The position numbers and the translations under genes are program-made. Below are positions 1 through 10,766 of a stretch of 64,000 bases of DNA, piece by piece. The notes beneath the pieces are model-generated. The model had not been told where the DNA came from and ran no database searches. It worked only from the letters and a program-made list of their open reading frames with translations. Within the stretch, counting starts at the first letter, position 1, and each line of letters starts with the position of its first letter. The DNA is from Hawksworthiomyces lignivorus (lineage: Eukaryota; Ascomycota; Sordariomycetes; Ophiostomatales; Ophiostomataceae), in assembly GCA_002917075.1 (NCBI GenBank), contig NTMA01000059.1, forward strand, positions 126,097 to 190,096, written 5' to 3'.

Positions 1-144
1 ACTACTCATAAAGCATGCTTTCCTGTCATAATATATAACTTTTTTTTTAAAGAAAGAAGAAATTAGCGGGTATCAAAATTACAACAAGTATATACAAGCG
101 CCGATAACCAAAAGGTAATACTACAAGGCGCAACAGAATAGAGG

Positions 145-1251
145 TCAGTAGCCGGGCAGATCTGCCCTGCCGCTGTACCCCTGCAGGCTCGCGCAGTCGA
201 GGTAGTTGTTCTCGATGAACGGTGTCGCCACCTGCCAGCCGACGGCGCCGGTGAGCTCGCGCCGGCCGCCCAGCGGGAGCATGTCTTGCGTGCGGATGGT
301 GCCGCGGACGGGTGCTGGCGCAAAGGCTGGCGACGGAAAGAAGGCCGCCGTGTCAAAGAGGCGGATCTGGTTGTCGCACGAGCTGCCGTTGGCGAAGCTC
401 GGCTGGTTGGTCACGTTGCGGAAGAAGGCCAGCGGCGGCACGGCTGCGGCGGCGGCGGGCGAGAACACGAGCTCCGCCGAGGCGCCCTCGCTCGTGCTCT
501 CTGCCGCAAAGTACGTCCCGCCCCGGGCAGGCGCCTTGCACCGGTAGGCGTCGCATGGCGGGTCGAAGACGTCGCCCGGCGCCACCGTGGTGCCGTAGGC
601 AGCGGACCCGTCGACGGCGTCGGTGTTGCTGGCGGTGATGATCTGGAAGGGCACCCAGCGGAAGGACGTGTAGTTGTCACCGATCAGGTCGACAAAGGGG
701 AACTCGTAGCCGACGCGCTGGAAGTCTGGGATGCCCGCGCCAAAGGCGGCCACCTGGATGTCGTGGTCCAGCCCCGCCTGCACGATTAGCGGGTACTGCC
801 CCGCCGCGTGCAGCGCCGGCAGCAGCTCCGCGTAGGCGTGCGTCAGGATCCCCCACTCGCGCGGGATCAGCGCGCGCGCCGTGGCCAGCGAGATGGGCAC
901 GACCACGACGGTGACGTTGAGCATGCCCGTCGCGTTGTTGGGGTAGACGTTGGCGATGGGATTCGGCTGGTCCTGCGGCGTGCACGCTGTGCGGGACACA
1001 AGAGAGCCGGACGACGACGACGCGATCGACGACGCCGCTACGACCATAGCGAGGAGAGCTCCCAGGGCAATATGCAGCGGGCTGGAGCGGAAGAAGGACG
1101 GAAGGGACGACAGCGCAAACGAGGACAGCAAGGAGCCTCTGCTGCCGCTCCGCGTGGAGGAAGAGGTGTCACGCATGGCTAGATCAGCTGGCTCTGCTTG
1201 CTCGGTTGGCCGTCGGGAGGAGGAAGAATGACGATGGAGTCTTGTTGGCAT
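145..1251 (-). CDS. Membrane-anchored acetoacetate decarboxylase-like protein, function unknown
   Basis: Single exon, 368 residues from the ATG at 1251. An in-frame ATG at 1269 would add six residues, but it lies very close to a TATA-like element at 1300-1307, so I prefer 1251. The N-terminal ~55 residues are Ser/Arg-rich and probably cytosolic. One hydrophobic segment at about residues 58-80 looks like a signal anchor. The rest is a lumenal or extracellular domain with five N-x-S/T sites. Phrases such as VVPISLATARALIP, QYPLIVQAGLDHDIQ and GYEFPFVDLIGD resemble fungal secreted proteins related to the acetoacetate decarboxylase fold. The catalytic lysine of true decarboxylases is not obvious to me, so an enzymatic role is not claimed. 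Its 3' end faces the window start. Confidence 0.7.
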   Translation of the reverse strand: MPTRLHRHSSSSRRPTEQAEPADLAMRDTSSSTRSGSRGSLLSSFALSSLPSFFRSSPLHIALGALLAMVVAASSIASSSSGSLVSRTACTPQDQPNPIANVYPNNATGMLNVTVVVVPISLATARALIPREWGILTHAYAELLPALHAAGQYPLIVQAGLDHDIQVAAFGAGIPDFQRVGYEFPFVDLIGDNYTSFRWVPFQIITASNTDAVDGSAAYGTTVAPGDVFDPPCDAYRCKAPARGGTYFAAESTSEGASAELVFSPAAAAAVPPLAFFRNVTNQPSFANGSSCDNQIRLFDTAAFFPSPAFAPAPVRGTIRTQDMLPLGGRRELTGAVGWQVATPFIENNYLDCASLQGYSGRADLPGY

Positions 1252-1299
1252 GATGAAGAAAAGAAACAATTCAAGACTATGTGCTAGATGTGGGTGAGC

Positions 1300-1307
1300 T
1301 ATATATA
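1300..1307 (-). promoter_or_regulatory. TATA-like box of the decarboxylase-like gene
   Basis: TATATATA palindrome about 50 bp upstream of the ATG at 1251 on the minus strand. A TATA box this close implies a very short 5' leader, which supports the downstream start. Position and sequence are seen; function is inferred. Confidence 0.4.
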
Positions 1308-3601
1308 CTCTGGTCCTCGTCCGGTTCGGGGACCAAAGTAAACAAAGGTGGAGATGAAGGATGAAAGAGTAAGCCGAAAGCGTCGTATAATCCCCTTCCA
1401 GAATAGCAATATCCTAACGTCGTCAGAAACCCACAGAAGACGAGGGAAGTAATATGACAAGTTCAAAGAAGCTGGTGTGACAGCAAATTGTATATGTGCT
1501 GGAGAAGCATGGCATGCAGGCTGCATGCATTAGGGAAGAGGATGCAGATGGGCCAGCTCGCCCGTGCTCGCTGACACTGCTGCTATTTGCTTCCTAGCGA
1601 TCAATAGACGTAAGCGGAGAAGAAGGATTGACGAGGGTCCGAGAGCCGTCAGCAAAAATAAAGAGATGAAGGTGAAAGGGAGAAGACATACAGAGGACCA
1701 GAGAGGATATGCACAGCATCTTCTATTTGGTTAGGATCATAGCTAAGAAACGGAATGGCCAGCAGCCGCGCAATGAGATTGGCGCATCCTACGTGTACAT
1801 GAGGAGAGGAGGGAGGGCAGCACTGGCTGCTACACTCTGCGGTATATTTTTCTTGTAACCAAACTTCAATTGACTCTCTTCTTCTGGCTGAAACTACTCC
1901 AGCTTGGCTTTCACTTTCACATTCATACTGGTCAACGCTGCTTGTTTGAAAGCAAAGAAAGAAAGAAAGAAAGAAAAAGGAATAAGCTGTTGCTCAATTG
2001 CTATTCTAGAAGCACCTGAGCCACCAGACTGGGGAAGAAACGGGGGAAAAGCAGAAAGAAGAGACCAAAACTCCCGAGAGCCAAATTAGGATTTTGTTTC
2101 GTTTCAGCACGGCTTCGTGAAGATCCGAGGAGACGGAGGCGAACCAGCGCTGGGTTTCTAGAACGAGCCGTGAAATAGGCAATTAAAAGACGACAAAAAT
2201 AGGGGCGGAAACGAAGAGGTTGGCGAGCTGGCGGACGGCTCGAGAGCCGGATAGGAGGCTTTCCGGGCTGCGTTGCAGAGGGAATCTTGTTTTCCCCTCA
2301 CGCCCTCCTCCCCCATGCTCACGAGTTTTGGGGGTCGAGGGGTCAATTGACGAATCAGTCAGACGAGGTGCTCTTGTCACAGGGGTCAAGCACGAGAGAT
2401 GCAACCCTTATTCGTCTTTCCCATGGGTGTTTGCTTGCCTGCCAGATGGCCAATATTCGTCCAAATTGGCTCCATGCAAACTAGCCATGCCGGGTTGATG
2501 CAGTCATCCGATTCTCCCTTTTGGGAACCGGCTCGAATGATTCTCATCACGGGTACCCTGCGGTCCGCTCGGCGACCTCTCTTGCGTGGAGAGCTGACAG
2601 ACGAAGGGATGGAAAGGAAAATTTGTGCGCACAGAAGCCGGCATTCTGAGGACCATCGTCAAGGGCTGTCGAATCTCCGAAGAGACACGGATGCTGGCGT
2701 CCGGAGCTGGCAAACGAAAGATACAAGAAACAGAAACAAAAACAGATATAATACACGGTAAAGAGAGGACCCCTTAAAAAAAGTATGCTTTAAGCCGTCC
2801 TCGTTTTCGGCGGAAACAAACATAGAAGAGGAAACGAGCTTCAGGTTATAAAGTACATGGAAATAGTCCGCATTATACAAATTGTGGTGCAAAAAATTGG
2901 CTTAATCTCTCGATTGCTCCGCAACTGCGGCTGATGGTTTGGCAGGCATTTCGAAACAGCACTTTGACTCCGTACAGAATCATTAATATGCTGCGTTTAG
3001 ATGGGATGAAGCTTCTGTTCATAATAATAATACCTGTGGGACGCCTTCTCAGCATTATTGTTCCCCTGGCTGCAGAAAAAGCAAAGCAAAGAACTTGGAG
3101 ATCAGGCATATTGATAGCCAAATCACTGGATTTTTTTCAACTACTTCTTCCCACGATTACCACATTGTGCTGGCTAAACCTGCCGCAACTTACATTCACA
3201 TCGTGATACCAACAACGCAAACCCTTATGCCGACGAGCATTTTCATTTCTGGTACCTAGTCTTGATGGTGGCAAGGAAAGAGGTCGCGGCTCTGCCGCTG
3301 CAAATCCGACCTCAAGGCTTATCTATATGAGTCTGGCTAGTTAATTGTAATGAAACTTGCTGCCTTGGGCATTAAGATACATTGGTTGAGCTCAGCCTTC
3401 TGACGCAACCTCATTTCTTTCTAGTCTTTCTATTACGAGGCGACCAGCATCCTCTACGAGAACCCTATCCTTACGGTATGCGTCAACGAGCTCGCTCTCT
3501 CGGTACGCATACAGTCAGGACTTGAATATTTTTCCTCTGTCTCAATATTACTGTTTCAAAGAGCGGACCTAGCTAGATAGCGAAAAGCAACCATTTTTGA
3601 T
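1308..3601. other. Gene-free stretch, AT-rich toward its right end
   Basis: No recognisable protein, tRNA or transposon. Short open frames on both strands lack family motifs or splice-linked extensions. It contains a GAAA microsatellite (1954-1978). It separates the decarboxylase-like gene from the NACHT relic. Confidence 0.5.
1954..1978. repeat. (GAAA)n microsatellite
   Basis: About five copies of GAAA ending in a short A run, directly visible. Confidence 0.9.
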
Positions 3602-4558
3602 ATGCCAGGCGATAGCTATCATATTACCGCACGCGGCAACTCATTTGTAAACGTAGGCGATACATTTGCAGAGAATGACAAGCGTGCCGGGCTGTTCGAT
3701 TTTCTCTTCCCAAACTGGCAGTCTGATGAGAGCCTTGGGCTAAACTGGGACCACCACAAAGCGAGACGCGCGCATGCTGAAAATACCTGCAATTGGCTAT
3801 TTGATTTGGACGAGTTTGTCTCTTGGCGTTACCAGCCAAACAGTTTCTTGTGGCTGCGAGGTCTTGCTGGATGTGGGAAGACAGTCATGAGGTACGAGCA
3901 ATGGAAATTGAGCAAACAGCAAAAGCATGGGGGTAGTAGATAAAAAGAAAATAGAAAAACAACTTGAGAGACTGACCTGCACAGCTCAGTCATCATTGAG
4001 TACCTGCGAAAATTGCCGGAAGGAAGCAATCATACGGCGGGTTATTACTTCAACGCCATGGAAGACCAGAAGCGGAACGTATCCAGATTACTCCGTTCTG
4101 TTGTGTTGCAGCTTTGTCCAGCCGTCGGAGAGCTGCCGCCTGAACTGGAAGAATTGTATGTTAATCGTTTTTCCTCGGAGTTCTCGGACGAACTGATCTT
4201 AAGCGCATTAGAAGGCATGCTTAAGAGAGAAAAAGGACACACTTACATCATCATCGATGCTCTAGATGAATGCGACGTGTCGTTCCGAAGTGGACAGAAG
4301 TCAGAGACTGATAAACTTGCTGAACTGCTTCTGCGGCTCGCCAGCATCGAGACATCGAATCTTCATCTTATAGTTACTTGCCGACGTGGTGGACTGTCGA
4401 AACTTGCACACAAGACACTAGGCAGTTTGATCCTGCAAGGCTCGGAGGAGGCTCTTTGCCGCCACATAATCGACCTGCCGACGGAGGAGACGAAAGCAAG
4501 GATTAAAGACGACATCAAAGAGTTTGCAAAGCATTGGAACGAGCAGAGAGGTCGATGA
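3602..4558 (+). pseudogene. Truncated NACHT NTPase (NLR-like, STAND family)
   Basis: Exons 3602-3891 and 3985-4558 give 287 residues. The intron (GTACGA..ACAG) joins the P-loop cleanly to the next strand. The NACHT core is clear: a linker ending in CNWLFDLDEFVSW, Walker A LRGLAGCGKTV near residue 90, a strand with YYFNAMEDQKRNVSRLLRS, and Walker B YIIIDALDEC. Fungal NACHT proteins normally continue for several hundred residues into winged-helix, ankyrin or WD repeats. Here the frame stops after HWNEQRGR, and no repeat domain follows in any frame. The first ~35 residues carry YHITARGNSFVNVGDTF, a short polar/Gly-Asn motif of the kind placed before NACHT in some heterokaryon-incompatibility proteins. 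It is either a decayed gene or a short repeat-less form. The surrounding AT-rich, gene-poor DNA fits an accessory locus. Confidence 0.7.
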
Positions 4559-5350
4559 TGGCTTCTTTTGAGTGAAGCCAGATGGAGCCGGTTGCCGAGT
4601 CCGTTAGCAAAAGAGCAGCCGGAATGCAAGTCGAAATACTTCCTCTATACCATCAAAGGCACGTTCCTGGTTTCTTTTTGAACCGATTGTTATTGAATCA
4701 TGAAGACAAGAGGAGGATTAGTGTTAAGACCATGCAACTAAAGCCGACATGAAACAAACGAATAAACACCATCTTCTTCTTCTTCCTCGTCCTCTTTTTC
4801 GTCTTTCACGCCAGGCCAGCATGAACAAAAATGATCTTCAAGCATCTGAGCCTCCACCCCCGGCCCTATTGAAGTCTGTACCCTGGCGTATTTACACTAT
4901 CCTCACTATACGTTCTACACTATACCAGTCCCTGGCAGCTTTCAATTGGTCTATCTCGGGCTGTATAAGACTCCCAATTGAGAAACAGACAAGATGAGAG
5001 GCAGCTTTCTCTGAAGGCGGGAGATGCATCGATTATCTAGCCCCTCAAACTGGCGAGACACAGGGAGAATGAGAACCATCTCTACACTTTGGGCTTACTC
5101 CAAGAGTAATTCGGTCGGATACGACTGGGCGAGTAGTGGCAGTTCTGCTTAATTCTTTTAGGCATTGCATTTGGCTAGACGCAGACGCCCAGATTGGGTC
5201 TGGATTGCCCCTGAGTCAGGTTCTCTAATCACTACCTCCTGTAGCTCAGGGTTTTCTCTTTTTAGTGAATCAAAGTCTATTAAACTAACTTTAATGAATT
5301 TCTAGATGTCATATCGAATCAAATAGCAGTAGTGGATGCGCAACTCTCTC
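4559..5350. other. Gene-free stretch after the NACHT relic
   Basis: No missing NACHT C-terminal domain (ankyrin, WD40 or TPR-like repeats) is visible here in any forward frame. Short open frames look random. Confidence 0.5.
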
Positions 5351-6523
5351 TCACGCCCTCGTTGTCAGGTTGCCGCCGTGCACGGTGGCCGGCCCGCTCC
5401 ACTGCAGCTTGGCCGGCACCCGCTTCTGGATGACAGGCTTCCACACCGTGTCGTACATGCCGGGCCCGCCGTCGGCCGCCTTGCTGCCGGGCTCCAGGCT
5501 GCCCCAGTTCTTGGAGTCAGAGCAGCAGGCGCTGCTGGTGCCCCAGAGCGGGCCGGCAGCCCACGCAGTCCAGCCAATCCACACCGGGTGGGCGGCCATG
5601 TAGTCGAGCAGGTCGCCGAGCATGGTGGCGCAGGCGGTGGCGTTGGAGGCGCCGAACTCGGTGATAAAGGCAGTGAGGTTGTGCTGCTCGAGCCAGGCGG
5701 TGACGTCCTTGAGGTTGGCCGCCGGGTCGCTGGCGCAGGCCGCGTGCTGCCCGCTGAAGTCGGCGTCGAGGTACTCGTGGATGTCAATGGCCGTGTTGTT
5801 GGCCGGGTCGCGCAGCTGGGCCAGCCAGTTGCTCGAGGCCTCGGCGCCGCCCTGCGTCCAGCTGTGGCCGCCCGTCCACGAGTTTCCGGGCGCCAGGATT
5901 AGCTGGTTGGCGCCGCTGGCGCGGATGGCGTCGACGGCCGCCTGGTTGTTGGCCAGGACCAGCTTCGTCGGCAGGTCGTGCGGCTCGTTCATCAGCCCAA
6001 AGATGACGCGGTCATTATCCTTGAAGCGCCGCGCCAGCTCGCCCCAGAAGGCGCCAAACTGCGCCGTGCTGGCCGCCGTCGGGTCCAGCGTGTTGTTGCC
6101 GATGACGCTGCCCGTCATTGGCTGCTGCGACGGGTCGTTGTAGCGCATGTAGTTGTGCGGGTCCAGGATCGCGTACGCGCCCTTGGTGCCCGTGATGTAG
6201 TCGATCGCCGCCTTGTAGTGCATAAAGTGGCTCTCGTCAAACTTGGCGCCTAGCCCCGTCGCCACCGGGCACATGCGCTCCAGCAGGAACGCCACCCGGA
6301 ACAGGTTCACCTTGTTCTGGTCCACGTACACATCGATCGCCTTCTCGTCGATGAACGAGTACTCGGCCCCGAACCGGCCCGGCAGGCCCGTGCCCTTGGT
6401 CGACGTGGCGCTCCAGACGCCGAACTCGCCGCCGGACTCTGCCACGCCCGCGTAGTAGATGGTGGCCGACGCACGCGAAAGAAAGAGGAGAGCCGCCGAA
6501 GCGACAGCTAGGATGGACTTCAT
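5351..6523 (-). CDS. Secreted endo-beta-1,4-glucanase, GH5 subfamily 5
   Basis: Single exon, 390 residues. A signal peptide (about residues 1-20, ending ASA) is followed directly by the catalytic domain. There is no cellulose-binding module or linker. The GH5_5 fold is recognised from AESGGEFG, NLFRVAFLLERM, YAILDPHNYMRY, FGLMNEPHD, PGNSWTGGHSW and a C-terminal WTAWAAGPLWG. By family knowledge the acid/base is E180 in the NEP motif and the nucleophile is E289 in ITEFG. Length is typical for a module-free enzyme. It probably hydrolyses cellulose or mixed-linkage glucan outside the cell. Neighbours are unrelated, so no cellulase cluster is present. The start is set by the signal peptide. Confidence 0.9.
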   Translation of the reverse strand: MKSILAVASAALLFLSRASATIYYAGVAESGGEFGVWSATSTKGTGLPGRFGAEYSFIDEKAIDVYVDQNKVNLFRVAFLLERMCPVATGLGAKFDESHFMHYKAAIDYITGTKGAYAILDPHNYMRYNDPSQQPMTGSVIGNNTLDPTAASTAQFGAFWGELARRFKDNDRVIFGLMNEPHDLPTKLVLANNQAAVDAIRASGANQLILAPGNSWTGGHSWTQGGAEASSNWLAQLRDPANNTAIDIHEYLDADFSGQHAACASDPAANLKDVTAWLEQHNLTAFITEFGASNATACATMLGDLLDYMAAHPVWIGWTAWAAGPLWGTSSACCSDSKNWGSLEPGSKAADGGPGMYDTVWKPVIQKRVPAKLQWSGPATVHGGNLTTRA

Positions 6524-6630
6524 GTTGGGCTACACCGAACGAGTCACCGAGAGCAGAAAGCCGCCTGCAAGCAAGGGTGAAGAGAGGACGAAGACATGGC
6601 TCCTCTTGTTCTGCAGTATTTTGCTCGCAG

Positions 6631-6640
6631 ATATATATAT
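6631..6640 (-). promoter_or_regulatory. TATA-like element upstream of the endoglucanase
   Basis: ATATATATAT about 110 bp upstream of the ATG at 6523. The distance is reasonable for a fungal core promoter. Function is inferred from position only. Confidence 0.35.
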
Positions 6641-7367
6641 GTGTCTCTGTATATCTAAAATTATGAACATTGAACAAATAGGGGGCTTAGCCGAAGCTCT
6701 GGAATCTCGAGTTCCCCTGCCGAAGGCAGACGGCACCCCGTGCCCCTTGTACTCCAAGATTGCGAAATAGCGAGATAGGGACATAAGAGAGAGACTTCGA
6801 TGGCCTGAAATAAAGTTGTGGGAGCTTTTGCTGCATCTCATACGGGTTTTGGTATGTGGTGCCTGAATGTCGGGGATCCCGCCGCTGTGCCAAATTGGCA
6901 TCCCGGATGGCGGGTGGAAACGAACAAGGATCGACCCAATCGGCTTTTTTTTTCTGTTTAACAGATACTATGGAATAAAAGGCGCCTCAAAAGCATAATC
7001 GTATGCGAGATCTTGCCATTGCACCGACCCGGGTCCATTCAAAAAGAGCTGGAGAGTTTACCGGGCGCGGAGGAAGGGTTTCCGTCCCAAAATGGCTGAT
7101 CCCTGTACAGGCGATTCTCGCATTGCATCTCTCCCTGAGATGTGGCCATTCGCTTGGAGCTCTAGGGCCTTATTTCCTTTCCTGTTTTCGTGACGATCCA
7201 TCCTATTATCTATCCAGAATGTGCGCCAGCCTTGCGTAAGGTCCCGTCTATCCGTCTATGAGTAGAGTTTTGTCATGCGCATTCTTCTGTCTTCTTCCGC
7301 CTGGATTCTCCGAACCCGCCGCCTTTCCACCCAAACACAGGCGAACCGAAAGAACAGCACCTGGCGT
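6641..7367. other. Intergenic region, nothing recognised
   Basis: Contains the distal endoglucanase promoter and the 3' flank of PGS1. No protein family or RNA gene is visible. Confidence 0.5.
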
Positions 7368-9464
7368 CTATAAGGCGCCGCCCACCGCCTGCACAATCCA
7401 CAGGGCGATGCGCACGTGCAGGCGCACGCGGCGCTCCGGGCGGGCAAAGTCGTCGCGGGTGACGGCGCGGGCGTGGGCCTGCAGCCAGGCCTCCTCGGCG
7501 GCGAGGCGGCGCTGCAGGTCCGGGTTCTGCGTGACCACGAGCGCGTTGGCCTCAAGGTCGAGCGAGTAGCTGCGCTTCGTGTAGTTGGAGCTGCCGACCA
7601 GCGTCAGTGCCGGGCCCGGCGGCGGCAGGCCCGTCGCTGCCGCCGCCGCTGAGGGCAGGGTCACCCACAGGCCCTTGGCGTGGTACGTCCAGCCGCCCGG
7701 CTGGCCGACGACGCCCCGCTGCCACTCCTTGAGGGTGATGGTCGTCGCGCCGCTCTTGTCCGGGCCGCCCTGCTGCTGCTGCTGCTGCTGGCGGTTCACG
7801 GTCCGCAGGAACCGCGCCGCCAGGAAGCTGTAGGCGTCCGGCAGCATGCCGGAGACGCCCGGCGACTTGTAGAAGCCGTTGGCGTAGGGCGAGGCTGTGA
7901 CGACCGTCCCCGTCTGGCGGGCAGAGGCGGCCGCCGTGGCCAGCAGCAGCTTGGTCAGGAACGGCGCGGGGTTGAAGTACCCCGCCGTAAAGGTCCACGA
8001 CGCGCCGGCGTACTCGGGTCGCCGCGCCAGCGTCTGCAGGACGGCAGTCAGGGCCGGCCGCTCCGTGGAGCAGTCGGGCAGCAGCAGCTGGGTCAGCTGC
8101 GCGAGGACGTACACGGACGTGTCAGACGCATGCGGGGACGCGTCCGCCATCCCTGGAGTCGTAGTCACAGTCGTCGTCGTCGTCGTCGTGCTGTTCGCTA
8201 CCGATTTGCAGGCTCCTGCGCTCGATGGTAAGGCATGAGAAGGGGAGATCAGCCCGCGCAAGACGCTCGTCGCCCCGGCGACGAAGGCATTTGGCGCCTC
8301 TAGAGGGGACGGCGCAGGGTTGGTCTTTGGCCAGACCATTGCGAACCCGGAGCCGGCATCTGCCGCAGCAACAGCTGGCGCCTCGGTGGATGGTGGTTGG
8401 ATTTGGAAGCTTAGAGACGCCACGCCGCTGTGTAAACGCCAGTAGAAGTCGGTGATCTCGGCGGAGGAGATTAGGTGGTACCGGTCTTGCCGGTTCGTAA
8501 AGTAATCGTTTGAGAGGTTAGCACCCGACAGCAGGATCTGGTCGTCCGCCCCATACAGCTTCATGTGCTGTAGGCCCCAGCCCTCATTGATGCGCCGCGG
8601 CACGTGCCGCTTGCGCAGGCCCGTCAGGTTCGGCGTGTGGTACATGCGCAGGTCGACGCGGTCCGGACCGAACTCGGCGACCAGCGGTGCCAGCAGCGAG
8701 GCGCTCGAAGGCTCAGGCGCCTCGCGCGTGCCACGCAAAGCATCTGTCAGAATGTGCAGAGTGACGTGCGGCTTTGCCCGCATCGTCTCCTGCAGGGTGG
8801 CGATCTGCATGATGGTTAATGGGTGGACGAAGCTCGAGATCTACCAGGAGCACAGAGACTTACTAGTTCTGTCTCTGATTTTCCAATATAGAGAGTCGAT
8901 AAGAAAATGCGACGCTCGGCACCTCGTATCATAGACTGCAGACCTAGTTAGACTAATCACCCCCCAAGTTCCCTGCCACTGGCCACAGGGCCATAATCTG
9001 ACCTTTAGCGTTTCATAGAACTCGGCTGGCGTCTCCAGGATCTGAATCTGAGAGCCGTGGATGCGGAAGCAGGGCGCAATGCGGTCAAGCTCGTCAGTGA
9101 ACGGAGCCAGCAGCAGAGCAGCGGCAGCTGCAGTAGCCGTAGCAGCGGCAGCAGTTGTGGACGAGCCAGAAATGCTAGCCTGCATGGGTGGCCGAGAAGG
9201 AACTGTCGCCGGCTTTGTGGACGTTGACATCCTGCGGCCGGCGCCGCGATGCAAACTTTTGGCACAGCATTTTGACCGAGGATCGGGCTTGCCGTGGCGA
9301 GCTGCTAATCTAGAGCATGAGCTTGAGGAGCTCTCAAGGCGCTGAGCTATCCGTGAAGACGATTGACATGGCACCAGCGGCAGCGGCCGTGCTCTTGGCC
9401 TGGGCTGTGAGAGTGGGTGATGAGTGGCGTGGGCGGAGCATCGTGCCACGCGCCGGGGGATCAT
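7368..9464 (-). CDS. PGS1: Phosphatidylglycerophosphate synthase, mitochondrial
   Basis: Three exons: 9003-9464, 8864-8935 and 7368-8804, giving 656 residues. Joining them restores EFYETLK-SMIRGAERRIFLSTLYIGKSETEL-IATLQETMRAKP in pieces, which fixes both introns. Pgs1 transfers glycerol-3-phosphate to CDP-diacylglycerol at the inner mitochondrial membrane, the committed step to cardiolipin. The first HKD motif is intact (H258, K260, D265 in QHMKLYGADD). The second (TYHAKGLW...GSSNYTKRS) lacks the aspartate, as I recall for this family. Between them lies low-complexity sequence with a Thr run and a Q7 run. The start at 9464 gives an Arg/Ser-rich, mitochondrial-type leader; the in-frame ATG at 9230 is the alternative. 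It diverges from NDUFA12, also mitochondrial. Confidence 0.9.
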
Positions 9465-9812
9465 TCCGGCAGGACAAGAAAACGAAACAAGAGAAAATCA
9501 AGAAACAATAAAGGAGAAGAAAACAAATGTCAATTGTCGTTGAGAAGCGAGATTTTATGGCGCATCTTGGTGCATCGGATGCTGCTTTTCTGCTATAAAC
9601 TGCATTTTGGTGGGTGAGCAAACCGAGCTCTGTGATTGGCTGGATAGTTTTGCTGGCGACCGACCCACTTTCAAGCCCATCGCCATCACAGCCGACCGGC
9701 CGAAACTTTGACGTCGTACTTCTCTCTGCTCCGATTCCTGACCTTCTTCCCTCGCCGTCAACGACCGCAACACCAACCCAATTGCGATTTCTTCATCTTA
9801 CTCTGCACAGCC
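9465..9812. promoter_or_regulatory. Divergent promoter PGS1 / NDUFA12
   Basis: About 350 bp separate two divergent starts of mitochondrial genes. An inverted CCAAT box (GATTGG, about 9635-9640) lies near the middle. The arrangement is seen; shared regulation is inferred. Confidence 0.5.
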
Positions 9813-10766
9813 ATGTCGACGATTACGCGGACACTCGGCTATCTGCGCCGGGTCGGGCTGAAGGTAAGCAGCAGAAGGCGGACGAGAGAGACGTCAAAGA
9901 AAACCCGCAAGGCATCTTGGGTCAATTCAACAAAGCGCTGACACCTTTCTCTTTAGGAATACTGGCACCAATTGAACGTATGTTTCCTCTCTCCGAGATG
10001 AACCGCTAACCTCAGGACGATGCTGACCTGGGACCCGCGACGTCTAGTACATCGGTACGCGAAGATCCTAAGAGCCAATCCACTCAACATCTGCAGGACC
10101 ATGGTGCTGACTATCTGCCAGGTGATACCAAGGCCGGCACGCTCGTCGGTGTCGACAAGTTTGGCAACAAGTACTACGAGAACGCAGAGGAAGAGCTGCC
10201 CCGTATGCTACCCTTCTCCCTTTCTTCGCGAGATGCCGCCGAAGATAAGAGGACGCTATGGCTGACAAAACGATTTCCCTCTCGCAGTCCGCACCCGCTG
10301 GGTTGACTTCAAGCTGCACGACTTTGATTCGTAAGTGCCGAATTTTCACCAAAAGGGACTGAGCTCCGTCGACCAGTCTCGGCTTTGTGCGTACGAGAAA
10401 GAATTGCCGGGAAGCCGGCATCACTGCTCGCGTGCGCCAAGGCTGGGACGTCTCGGCCGGTCCTGTTCCCGGGGTTTATTCCTTCCCTTCAATCAAATGT
10501 CCTCCTTTTTATTTTGCAATTTCTAACGCTCTCGTTTCTTTCCCCCCTTCAGCTCCCATGTCGAGCCCTTCTGGCACAGCTGGCTCGCCTACGGCGTCGA
10601 CACCCCGCCGCCGCAGGACCCGCTGAGCGCCACCGCGGCCGCCCGCTCGTGGGCCAGCCCCGAGGTCAAGATCAACGTCACCGGCACGCGTGGCGCCTTC
10701 AAGACCTACAACACGACGAAGCCCAAGATCAACGCCTGGCAGCCCATCGCGGCACCGCGGCAGTGA
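9813..10766 (+). CDS. NDUFA12: NADH:ubiquinone oxidoreductase subunit NDUFA12 (B17.2)
   Basis: Five exons: 9813-9863, 9957-9977, 10016-10202, 10288-10330 and 10553-10766, giving 171 residues. This is an accessory subunit of mitochondrial complex I. The core is recognised from DTKAGTLVGVDKFGNKYYEN, TRWVDF, EPFWHSWLAYGVDTPPPQDP and the C-terminal NVTGTRGAFKTYNTTKPKI, which parallel animal B17.2. All five junctions keep frame. Between the first helix (LKEYWHQLN) and GDTKAG lies an extra ~34-residue polar segment. Up to 25 codons of it could be an unspliced 75-nt intron (GTACAT..CCAG, with a CTGAC branch site 10 nt before the acceptor), which would give a 146-residue protein. Confidence 0.9.

Noticed and set aside
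4749..4997. 82-codon frame downstream of the NACHT relic, considered as its lost C-terminus
   Set aside because: Sequence has no ankyrin, WD or TPR pattern and no splice path joins it in frame convincingly.
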